Below, in pieces: positions 57,104 through 64,000 of a DNA stretch of 64,000 nt (position 1 is its first letter; the number at the start of each line of letters is the position of its first letter). This DNA comes from CATQHS01 sp965203375 (GTDB lineage: Bacteria; Actinomycetota; Acidimicrobiia; Acidimicrobiales; Aldehydirespiratoraceae). The DNA is taken from NCBI GenBank assembly GCA_965203375.1, contig OZ241886.1:248001-312000 (forward strand). The letters are read 5' to 3'. The notes under the pieces are model-generated. The model was not told the origin of the DNA. It worked only from the letters and a program-made list of their open reading frames with translations, and searched no databases. Position numbers and translations under genes: made by a program.

Positions 57104-57727
57104 GTGCTGACGCGGTGGGTGCCGGCGGGCCTCTACCATTGGCGCATCCTGATCCTTTTGCGCCACGCCCGCACCCAGGCCAACGCCGAGGGTCGCTTCC
57201 AGGGGCGGGCCGACCCGGCCCTGGACGATTGCGGCCGGGCACAGGCCGAGGCGGTCGGCCGGGTCCTGCGGGGCCGGTGGAGCGTGGACTGGGTGGTCGC
57301 CTCGCCCCGTCGGCGGGTCCTCGAAACGGTGGCCCTGGCTGGCCTGGACTCGGCCACCGTCACCGTGGACGACCGCTGGCGGGAGATCGACTTCGGCCGC
57401 TACGAGGGCCAGCCCATGGCGGGCCTGTCAGAGCTGATGACGAACTGGGCCGCCAACCCCGAGTTCGCCCCGCCCGGCGGCGAGTCGCTGACCGCCCTGC
57501 ACCGCCGGGTGGGGGAGGCTCTGGTCGACGTCGAGGGCCCGGCCAGCTCGTCGAACGTGGTCGTGGTCAGCCACGCCACCCCGGTCAAGTCGGCGACGGC
57601 CCATCTGCTGGGCGGAGGCGCGGCCATGATCATGCGATCCCGGGTCGGCCTGGCCTCGGTCACCGCCTTCGAGCCCTCCCCCGGCGGGCTGGTGCTGACC
57701 GAGTTCAACTGGACCGTTCCGGCCTAG
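57104..57727 (+). CDS. histidine phosphatase family protein
   Basis: A 207-residue phosphoglycerate mutase-like phosphatase. The catalytic motif is LLRHARTQANAEGRFQG (RHA in place of the usual RHG), then VASPRRRVLETV, REIDFGRYEGQP and the second His in VVVSHATPVKSA. The substrate is unknown. The first 18 residues are extra; GTG 57104 or 57119 may be the start. Its tail with stop is partly repeated 89 bp downstream (ggcctagccccc). Confidence 0.86.
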   Translation: MLTRWVPAGLYHWRILILLRHARTQANAEGRFQGRADPALDDCGRAQAEAVGRVLRGRWSVDWVVASPRRRVLETVALAGLDSATVTVDDRWREIDFGRYEGQPMAGLSELMTNWAANPEFAPPGGESLTALHRRVGEALVDVEGPASSSNVVVVSHATPVKSATAHLLGGGAAMIMRSRVGLASVTAFEPSPGGLVLTEFNWTVPA

Positions 57728-57883
57728 CCCCCGACAGGGTGATGCGCCGCCCCGGGCCGCCCGTCGGGGTAGGCCGCACCCCATGAGCCGGGCCACCTAC
57801 CGTTGAGCTGGCCTAGCCCCCGCCGGGGTGAAGGCATTAGGCTGGCCGCCCGGCCGGACACGAAAGCGGGAGGCAGGCCACCA

Positions 57884-58357
57884 GTGATAACCGGAATGAA
57901 CCACGCCGTTCTGTATGTACGCGACGCCGCCCGCCATCAGCGGTTCTATTCCGAGGTGCTCGGCTTCACCACCGTGATCGACGGCCCGGGCCGCTTCGTG
58001 TTCATGCGGGCCCCGGCCTCGGCCAACCACCACGACATCGTCTTCTTCACCATCGGCGACTCGGCCGGGCCCTCGACCGCGGGCCGCTCGACGGTGGGCC
58101 TCTACCACATCGCCTGGGAGGTGCCCACCCTCGACGAGCTGGCCGCGGTGCGGGAGCGGCTGCTGGAAGCCGGGGCGCTGGTCGGCGCCAGCGACCACGG
58201 CCCCAACAAGAGCCTCTACGCCAAGGACCCCGACGGGCTCGAGTTCGAGGTCATGTGGCTGGTCCCGAGCGCGCACTGGGGCGACGAGGAGCACGAGGCC
58301 ATAATCCGTCCCCTCGACCTCGACGCCGAGCGGGCCCGGTTCGCGGCCGTCGGCTGA
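57884..58357 (+). CDS. VOC/glyoxalase-family protein
   Basis: A 157-residue metal-dependent dioxygenase/lyase fold: MNHAVLYVRDAARHQRFYSEVLGFTTV in the first beta-alpha-beta-beta-beta module, HIAWEVPTLDELAAVRERL and KDPDGLEFEVMW in the second. His and Glu metal ligands are present. GTG 57884 has GGGAGG upstream; ATG 57896 is possible. It leads the hydantoinase operon. Confidence 0.85.
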   Translation: MITGMNHAVLYVRDAARHQRFYSEVLGFTTVIDGPGRFVFMRAPASANHHDIVFFTIGDSAGPSTAGRSTVGLYHIAWEVPTLDELAAVRERLLEAGALVGASDHGPNKSLYAKDPDGLEFEVMWLVPSAHWGDEEHEAIIRPLDLDAERARFAAVG

Positions 58358-58383
58358 GTCCGCCTGAGCCAGGAGACTGCGCC

Positions 58384-58776
58384 GTGACCCTTTCCGCCTC
58401 CGACCTCGCCAACCAGTACTGCCACTTCCTCGACGACGACGCCTTCGTCGCCACCGCCCGGCCCGGGTTCCGCCAACGGGTGATAACCGGCGACGACCTC
58501 CAGCTCTGCTTCTGGCGCATCGCCGGGGGCTCGTCGGGCTCGGTGCTGCACAACCACACCGAGAACGAGCAGCTCGGCATCATCATGCGGGGCCAGCTCA
58601 ACTTCCGCATCGGCCCCGAGGGTGACAACGACGAGCGGATCACGCTCAGCCCCGGCGACGTGTACCTGGCCCCCCGCTCGATCTGGCACGGCGACTCGGT
58701 GTTCATCGGCGACGACACCTACGGCGAGTGCTGGATCCTCGACGTGTTCGCCCCCCCTCGGGCCGACCTGGCCTGA
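58384..58776 (+). CDS. cupin-domain protein
   Basis: A 130-residue small cupin. Motif 1 is GSVLHNHTENEQLGIIMRGQLNF (His, His, Glu) and motif 2 is LSPGDVYLAPRSIWHGD. A metal site is likely. AGGAG lies 8 bp before GTG 58384. It sits between the VOC gene and hyuA, so it may act on the same substrate. Confidence 0.85.
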   Translation: MTLSASDLANQYCHFLDDDAFVATARPGFRQRVITGDDLQLCFWRIAGGSSGSVLHNHTENEQLGIIMRGQLNFRIGPEGDNDERITLSPGDVYLAPRSIWHGDSVFIGDDTYGECWILDVFAPPRADLA

Positions 58777-58788
58777 AGAAGACTGCGC

Positions 58789-60885
58789 ATGGCCGACTGG
58801 CGGCTGGCCGTCGACATCGGGGGGACGTTCACCGACGTGGTGCTCCTCGACGCGGCCACCGGCCGGATGGCGGTGGACAAGACCCTCACCACCCCCGCCG
58901 CGCCCCTGGTGGGGGTCCGGGATGGCGTGACCGGGCTGCTGGCCAAGGCCGGCGTGGCCCCGGCCGAGATCGCCGCCCCCATCGTCCACGCCACCACCCT
59001 GGTCACCAACGCCCTGATCGAGCGAAAGATCGGCCGGGCCGGCCTGGTCACCACCACCGGGTTCGCCGACACCCTGCTGATCCGCGACGAGCACCGCTAC
59101 GACATGTACGACCTCCAGATCGAGTTCCCCGACCCGCCCGTGCCCCGGGACCGCATCTTCGAGATCGACGAGCGCACCACCGCCGACGGCGAAGCGCTGG
59201 CCGCGCCGTCGCCGGCCGACCTGGACGCCCTGGCCGCCCAGCTCGCCGCCGCCGGGGTGGAGTCGGTGGCGGTGTGCCTGCTCAACTCCTACGTCAACCC
59301 GGCCAACGAGCAGGCGGTGGCCGCTCACCTGAGCCGCGTGCTGAGCGTGCCGGTGTGCATATCGGCGGAGATCTCACCCCAAATCCGCGAGTACCCCCGC
59401 ATGATCACCGCGGCCTGCAACGCCGCGGCCATGCCGGTGATCGGCCCCTACCTGGACGAGCTGCAAGAGTGGCTGGCGGCCGAGGGCTTCGGCGGGTCGG
59501 TGCTGATGATGCTGTCCAACGGGGGGGTGGTGTCGGCCGACGACGCGGCCCGCGGCCCCATCCGGCTGGTGGAGTCGGGCCCGGCCGCCGGGGCGCTGGC
59601 CGGGGCCTGGTTCGCGGAGCGGCTGGGGGAGGACCGGCTGCTGTCCTTCGACATGGGGGGCACCACCGCCAAGGCCTGCCTGATCGAAAAGGGCGAGCCC
59701 TCTTTGGTCAACACCTTCGAGGTGGCCCGGATCTACCGGTTCAAGAAGGGCTCGGGGTTCCCGGTGTCGGTGCCGTCGGTGGACTTGGTGGAGATCGGCG
59801 CCGGGGGCGGCTCGCTGGCCCGCCTCGACCAGTTCGGCCTGCTCAAGGTGGGGCCGGAGTCGGCCGGGGCCGATCCCGGGCCGGCCTCCTACGGGCTGGG
59901 CGGCGAGGTGGCCGCGGTGACCGACGCCGACGTGGTGCTGGGCCTGCTCGACCCGGCCGCCTTCCTGGGCGGCGACATGCCCCTCGACGCCTCGCTGGCC
60001 TCCGCCGCCGTCTCGGATCTGGCCGGGGGGCTGGGCCTGCCGGCGATCGACACCGCGGCCGGGATCCATGAGGTGGTCAACCAGAACATGGCCGCCGCCG
60101 CCCGCATGCACGGCGTCGAGCAGGGGGTCGACCTGCGGGGGGTGACGGTGATCGCCTTCGGCGGGGCCGGACCGGTCCACGCCTGCGGGGTGGCCGAGCT
60201 GCTGGAGAGCGACCGGGTGATCTTCCCGGTCAACGCCAGCGTGCTCTCCGCCTTCGGGACCCTGGTCTCGCCGGTGCGCATCGACTTGGCCCGGTCCATG
60301 CCCCGCCGGCTCGACTCCGTGGACGCCGACGAGCGGGACGCCCTGCTGGGCGAGCTGCGGGACGAGGGCCGCCGGGTCCTGTCCTCGGCGGGGGTGGCGG
60401 CGGATGAGGTCCGCTTCCGGTACGGGCTGGACGCCCGCTACCTGGGCCAGGGCAACGAGATCACCTTGTGGGTGGGGGAGGGCGAGTCGTGGCCGTCCGC
60501 CGCCGGCGAGGTGGCCGAGAGGTTCGAGGCCGAGTACCGGCTCATCTACGGCATGGCCATACCCGATGTGGGCATCGAGGTGGTGACCTGGCGGCTCTCG
60601 GCCTACGCCGACAAGCCCAACGTCGAGCCCGAACTGCACTCCGGCCCGCCCGAGGCCGCGGCGACGAGCCGGGCGGCCCGGGAGGTGGTGTTCGACCGGG
60701 GGGCTGAGCCGGTCCGGACCCCGGTGTACTCGAGGGCCGGGCTTTCCCCGGGTGCTCGCCTGGACGGCCCGGCCGTGGTGGAGGAGCGGGAGACCACCAC
60801 CGTGATCCGTCCGGGCTGGACGGCCGAAGTGGCGCCCGACGGCAGCATCATCGCCACTAGGAGCGCGGCCGCGGCCGCCGACTGA
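58789..60885 (+). CDS. hyuA: hydantoinase/oxoprolinase A subunit
   Basis: A 698-residue actin-like ATPase. The N-terminus VDIGGTFTDVVLLD is the family signature; HATTLVTNALIERK, LSFDMGGTTAKACLIEKG and VIAFGGAGPVHACGVAELL follow. With HyuB it catalyses ATP-dependent ring opening (N-methylhydantoin, 5-oxoproline) or, in related enzymes, ketone carboxylation. Which substrate applies cannot be told. ATG at 58789, 12 bp after the cupin gene. Confidence 0.92.
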   Translation: MADWRLAVDIGGTFTDVVLLDAATGRMAVDKTLTTPAAPLVGVRDGVTGLLAKAGVAPAEIAAPIVHATTLVTNALIERKIGRAGLVTTTGFADTLLIRDEHRYDMYDLQIEFPDPPVPRDRIFEIDERTTADGEALAAPSPADLDALAAQLAAAGVESVAVCLLNSYVNPANEQAVAAHLSRVLSVPVCISAEISPQIREYPRMITAACNAAAMPVIGPYLDELQEWLAAEGFGGSVLMMLSNGGVVSADDAARGPIRLVESGPAAGALAGAWFAERLGEDRLLSFDMGGTTAKACLIEKGEPSLVNTFEVARIYRFKKGSGFPVSVPSVDLVEIGAGGGSLARLDQFGLLKVGPESAGADPGPASYGLGGEVAAVTDADVVLGLLDPAAFLGGDMPLDASLASAAVSDLAGGLGLPAIDTAAGIHEVVNQNMAAAARMHGVEQGVDLRGVTVIAFGGAGPVHACGVAELLESDRVIFPVNASVLSAFGTLVSPVRIDLARSMPRRLDSVDADERDALLGELRDEGRRVLSSAGVAADEVRFRYGLDARYLGQGNEITLWVGEGESWPSAAGEVAERFEAEYRLIYGMAIPDVGIEVVTWRLSAYADKPNVEPELHSGPPEAAATSRAAREVVFDRGAEPVRTPVYSRAGLSPGARLDGPAVVEERETTTVIRPGWTAEVAPDGSIIATRSAAAAAD

Positions 60886-60899
60886 GGGAGGGCACCCAT

Positions 60900-62564
60900 A
60901 TGACCGACCGCCGGTTCGACCCCATCGAGCTGGAGATCCTGTGGCAGTCGCTGATCGCCACCGTCAGCGAGCAGGCCCGGGCCCTGCAGCGCACCGCCTT
61001 CAGCCCCATCGTGCGGGAGGCCGGCGACCTGGCCAACGCCATGTTCGACCGCCGGGGCCGCATGGTGGCCCAGGCCGTGACCGGCACCCCCGGCCACATC
61101 AACAGCCTGGCCATCGGCGCGGCCAAAATGCTCGAGGAGTTCCCGGTGGACGAGCTCGAGCCCGGGGACGTGCTCATCACCAACGACCCCTACAAGACGG
61201 CCGGGCAGCTCCTCGACGTGACCGTGCTGGTGCCGGCCTGGCGCACTTCGCCCGGCGGCCGGCCCCGGCTGATCGCCCTGTTCGGGTCCACCATCCACCA
61301 CACCGACGTCGGCGGCTACGGCATCGGGGCCGGAGGCCGGGACTGCTTCGAGGAGGGCCTGTGGATACCCATCTGCAAGCTGATGCGGGCGGGTGAGCGC
61401 AACGCCGACGTCTGGCGCTTCATCCTGTCCAACGTCCGCCAGCCCGACCACATGGCCGGCGACCTGCACGCCCAGATGGCCTCGGGCGAGGTGGGGGCCC
61501 AGCGGCTGGCCGCTTTGTGCGACGCCTACGGACTGGACGACATCGAGGCTCTGGCCGACGAGATCATCGACCGGTCCGAGGCCGCGGTGCGGGCCGACAT
61601 AGAGGCCCTGGAGCCCGGCGTCCACCGAGCCTCGGCCGTGCTCGATCTGGCCGACGGGAGTCGCATCGACGTGGTCTGCTCGCTGGAGGTCGATCCCGCC
61701 GCGGGCGAGATCACCGTCGACTACGACGGGTCGAGCGAGGCCAGCCCCTGGGGCATCAACGTGGTGAAGAACTACACCCACGCCTACACCACCTTCACCG
61801 TGCGGTCGGTGCTCAACCCCGAGATCCCCAACAACCACGGCAGCCTGGCCCCGATCAAGGTGAAGGCCCCCGAGGGGTCGGTCCTCAACGCGGTGTGCCC
61901 CCAGCCGGGCACGGCCCGCCACGTGGTGGGGATGTTCCTGCCCAACGCCCTGCTCAAGGCCTTGGCCCAGGTGAAGCCCGACGCGGTGATGGCCGAGGGG
62001 GCGGGGGCGGTGTGGACCATGCAGGTCAACGGCCACCACGACGACGGCAGTCCCTTCATCACCGCCATGTTCACCTACGCGGGCGGGGTGGGGGCCCGCT
62101 CGGCCAAGCCGGGCCTGGACGCCTGCTCCTACCCCACCGGCGTCTCGGCCGTGCCCTTGGAGGTGGTGGAGGCGTCGGCCCCGGTGCGGTTCCGGCGCAA
62201 GTCGCTGCGGCCCGGCTCGGGCGGGGCCGGGGCCCAGCCCGGCGGCCTGGGCCAGGTGATCGAGTTCGAGGTGGCCACGTCCAAGCCCTGGCAGCTCAAC
62301 GCCGTGACCAGCCGGCTGACCGAGGCCCCCCAGGGGGTGTTCGGCGGGCGTCCGGGCCGGGCCGGGTCGTTCAAGGTGAACGGCGAGCCGGTCACCACCC
62401 AGACCCGCATCACCCTGCGGCCCGGCGATGTGGTCAGCTTGGAGCTGCCCGGCGGCGGCGGCTACGGCCCCCCCGATGCGGCCGAGGCTGATGCCGATGG
62501 TGCCGAGGCTGGCGGGGTTCCAGTTGGCGCCGGGGCGGCCGCGCCTGGGGGCCGCCCGGACTGA
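60900..62564 (+). CDS. hyuB: hydantoinase/oxoprolinase B subunit
   Basis: A 554-residue partner of HyuA. DPIELEILWQSLIATVSEQARALQRTAFSPIVREAGDLANAMFD is standard; then GHINSLAIGA, ITNDPYKTAGQLLDVTVLVP and HHTDVGGYGIGA (metal His), and PGGGGYGPP-like GGGGYGPPDAAEAD near the end. The ribosome binding site is gagggagg. It is followed by a micro-ORF and the ligase gene. Confidence 0.92.
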   Translation: MTDRRFDPIELEILWQSLIATVSEQARALQRTAFSPIVREAGDLANAMFDRRGRMVAQAVTGTPGHINSLAIGAAKMLEEFPVDELEPGDVLITNDPYKTAGQLLDVTVLVPAWRTSPGGRPRLIALFGSTIHHTDVGGYGIGAGGRDCFEEGLWIPICKLMRAGERNADVWRFILSNVRQPDHMAGDLHAQMASGEVGAQRLAALCDAYGLDDIEALADEIIDRSEAAVRADIEALEPGVHRASAVLDLADGSRIDVVCSLEVDPAAGEITVDYDGSSEASPWGINVVKNYTHAYTTFTVRSVLNPEIPNNHGSLAPIKVKAPEGSVLNAVCPQPGTARHVVGMFLPNALLKALAQVKPDAVMAEGAGAVWTMQVNGHHDDGSPFITAMFTYAGGVGARSAKPGLDACSYPTGVSAVPLEVVEASAPVRFRRKSLRPGSGGAGAQPGGLGQVIEFEVATSKPWQLNAVTSRLTEAPQGVFGGRPGRAGSFKVNGEPVTTQTRITLRPGDVVSLELPGGGGYGPPDAAEADADGAEAGGVPVGAGAAAPGGRPD

Positions 62565-62641
62565 TGGTCGTGGCCGGTCAAGTTGCCGCGGCCTTCACCC
62601 GGCCGCCTTGTCGGCTCCGGTCAGCAGGCTGCCTGGACTGA
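62564..62641 (+). other. coupling micro-ORF between hyuB and the acyl-CoA ligase gene
   Basis: ATG 62564 overlaps the hyuB stop (TGATG) and opens 25 codons (MVVAGQVAAAF...GCLD); its stop overlaps the ligase ATG 62641, again as TGATG. gccgcccggactgatgg and ctgcctggactgatggg, 77 bp apart, are the two junction copies. Confidence 0.42.
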
Positions 62642-64000
62642 TGGGCCTCGGCGGGCCGGTCGCCTTCTCGGAGGTCTGGTCACGGGCCGTCGAGACCCGC
62701 CCCGACGAGACCTTCCTGATATTCGAGACCCCCGACGGCGCCGCGGCCCGGTGGAGCTACGCCGACTTCGACCGCGACGTGAACCGGACGGCCGGAACCC
62801 TGGCCGCGGCCGGGGTGACGGAAGGGGCGGCGGTTCATCTGGCCCTGGCCAACTCGCCCGCCTTCGTGGCCGTGTGGCTGGCCGCGGTCCGCATGGGGGC
62901 GTGGATCGTCCCGTCTGACCCGATGGGCAAGGCCCCCGAGCTGGCCGGCCACATCGAGCGGACCCGCCCATCGGTCGGGGTGTGCGCGGCCGCCCGGGCC
63001 GATGTCTACCGGGCCGCCTGCGGAGACCTGGCGGTGATCGAGGCCGACGAGGCCGATCCGACCCTGGCCCCGTTCACCGCCGCCCCGGTCGATGACTATC
63101 CGGCCGTCGGGCTGCGGGACCGGGCCGCGGTGATGTTCACCTCGGGCACCACCGGGCGGCCCAAGGGGGTGGAGGTCACCCAGGCCAACTACGCCTTCGC
63201 CGGCGAGGCCATGGCCGCGGCGGCCGGGCTGGAACCCGACGACCGCCAGCTCGTGGTGCTGCCCATGTTCCACGCCAACGCCCAGTACTACTCCTTCGCC
63301 TCGGCCGTCTGGGCCGGGGCCTCGGTGGCGCTGATGCCCGCCTTCACGGCCAGCGGGTTCCTGGCCCAGGCCGCCCGGCACTCGGCCACCTGCGCCAGCC
63401 TGTTCGCTGCCCCCGTCCGCATGATCCTGGCCCGGGGCGGCCCGGTCGAGGGGCTGCGGCTGCGCCACTGCTGGTACGCCCAGAACATCTCAGCCGACCA
63501 GCACGAGACGGTGTCTTCTTGGTTCGGGTGTCGGCCCCGCCAGCTCTACGGCATGACCGAGACCATCCCGGCCGTGCTCACCGAACCGGCCGACGACCCC
63601 GACCCGTCGTCGATGGGCCGGGTGACGCCGGGCTGCGCGGTGGAGGTGCAGGACGCCGACGGGGCCGCCGTCGATCCCGGCCGGGTGGGCGAGGTGGTGG
63701 TGGGGGGCGAGCCGGGCCTGACCCTGTTCGCCGGCTACCTGGACGATCCGGCTGTCACCTCGGCCAGCTTTCGGGACGGTTGGTTCTGCACCGGGGACCG
63801 GGCCGTCATCGACGAAACCGGCCGCCACTACTTTGACGGCCGGCGCTCCGACGTGTTGAAGGTGGCGGGCGAGAACGTGTCGATCGTCGAGGTGGAGGGC
63901 GTCCTGGCCAGCCACGCCCGGGTGCTGGAGGCGGCGGTGGTGGGTCGTCCTGACCCGATCCGCGACGAGGTGCCGGTGGCCTTCGTGGTGGCCGCCGACC
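62641..64000 (+). CDS. AMP-dependent acyl-CoA synthetase/ligase (3' end outside window)
   Basis: The first 453 codons are visible. The adenylation motifs are VMFTSGTTGRPKGVEVT, YGMTETIPAV, WFCTGDRAVIDETG and GRRSDVLKVAGENVSIVEVE. It adenylates a carboxylic acid and transfers it to CoA. ATG 62641 overlaps the micro-ORF stop. In this operon it may activate the acid released by the hydantoinase. Confidence 0.93.
   Translation, partial: MGLGGPVAFSEVWSRAVETRPDETFLIFETPDGAAARWSYADFDRDVNRTAGTLAAAGVTEGAAVHLALANSPAFVAVWLAAVRMGAWIVPSDPMGKAPELAGHIERTRPSVGVCAAARADVYRAACGDLAVIEADEADPTLAPFTAAPVDDYPAVGLRDRAAVMFTSGTTGRPKGVEVTQANYAFAGEAMAAAAGLEPDDRQLVVLPMFHANAQYYSFASAVWAGASVALMPAFTASGFLAQAARHSATCASLFAAPVRMILARGGPVEGLRLRHCWYAQNISADQHETVSSWFGCRPRQLYGMTETIPAVLTEPADDPDPSSMGRVTPGCAVEVQDADGAAVDPGRVGEVVVGGEPGLTLFAGYLDDPAVTSASFRDGWFCTGDRAVIDETGRHYFDGRRSDVLKVAGENVSIVEVEGVLASHARVLEAAVVGRPDPIRDEVPVAFVVAAD

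Overview
This is a roughly 70% GC chromosomal window around the replication origin of an actinobacterium. The order DUF3566 protein-gyrA-gyrB-dciA-recF-dnaN-dnaA // rpmH-rnpA-yidD-yidC-jag-rsmG-parA-parB-cwlM-trxA-trxB-anti-sigma-sigM is the mycobacterial oriC neighbourhood, and DUF5318, DUF6049 and a BsaP-like protein are further actinobacterial markers. Because MurJ and MutT are missing from this block and the accessory genes are unfamiliar, I favour a deep-branching lineage such as Acidimicrobiia over a mycobacterium; that placement is inference.

Layout. 1-10.4 kb: replication genes on the minus strand, with candidate oriC between dnaN and dnaA and a further DnaA-box-like cluster upstream of dnaA. 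10.4-17.3 kb: ribosomal L34, RNase P, membrane insertion, Jag, RsmG and ParAB on the plus strand, with a solute-binding lipoprotein inserted between two perfect parS cores. 17.3-24.9 kb: minus-strand CwlM, thioredoxin system, anti-sigma/SigM, DegV and DUF6049. 25-33 kb: CCA-adding enzyme, EamA transporter, DUF5318, panB, rpsF-ssb-rpsR-rplI and dnaB. 33-41.5 kb: two secreted proteins and a reduced Tad-like secretion locus (SAF protein, TadA, TadB, TadC, small membrane protein, three TadE-like proteins) with no recognisable Flp pilin or prepilin peptidase. 41.5-45 kb: accessory island with IS5- and IS481-type remnants, a broken carbonic anhydrase fragment, a low-GC HNH nuclease and a low-GC lipoprotein. 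45-50 kb: alpha-carbonic anhydrase, a GDP-mannose 3,5-epimerase-like protein, bioB and a BsaP-phosphotransferase reading frame. 50-57 kb: SOD, LLM flavoprotein, MFS transporter, malate synthase G and a solitary AAA ATPase with 20-bp iterons in front. 57-64 kb: histidine phosphatase, then a VOC/cupin/hydantoinase A-B/acyl-CoA ligase operon running off the end.

The most unusual signal is at operon junctions. At nine same-strand gene junctions a micro-ORF of 6-25 codons lies between two genes. Its stop codon overlaps the next gene's start in a GTGA, ATGA or TGATG, and in eight of the nine its own start overlaps the upstream stop the same way. Most look like tandem duplications of the original stop/start junction. 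The start-to-start distances are 17, 32, 35, 35, 47, 56, 71, 71 and 77 bp, all equal to 2 modulo 3, as unbroken translational coupling requires. Three other gene starts carry 72-bp duplications, two of them in-frame 24-residue N-terminal repeats. I know of no described process that does this repeatedly across a genome.

No rRNA, tRNA or CRISPR array was recognised.
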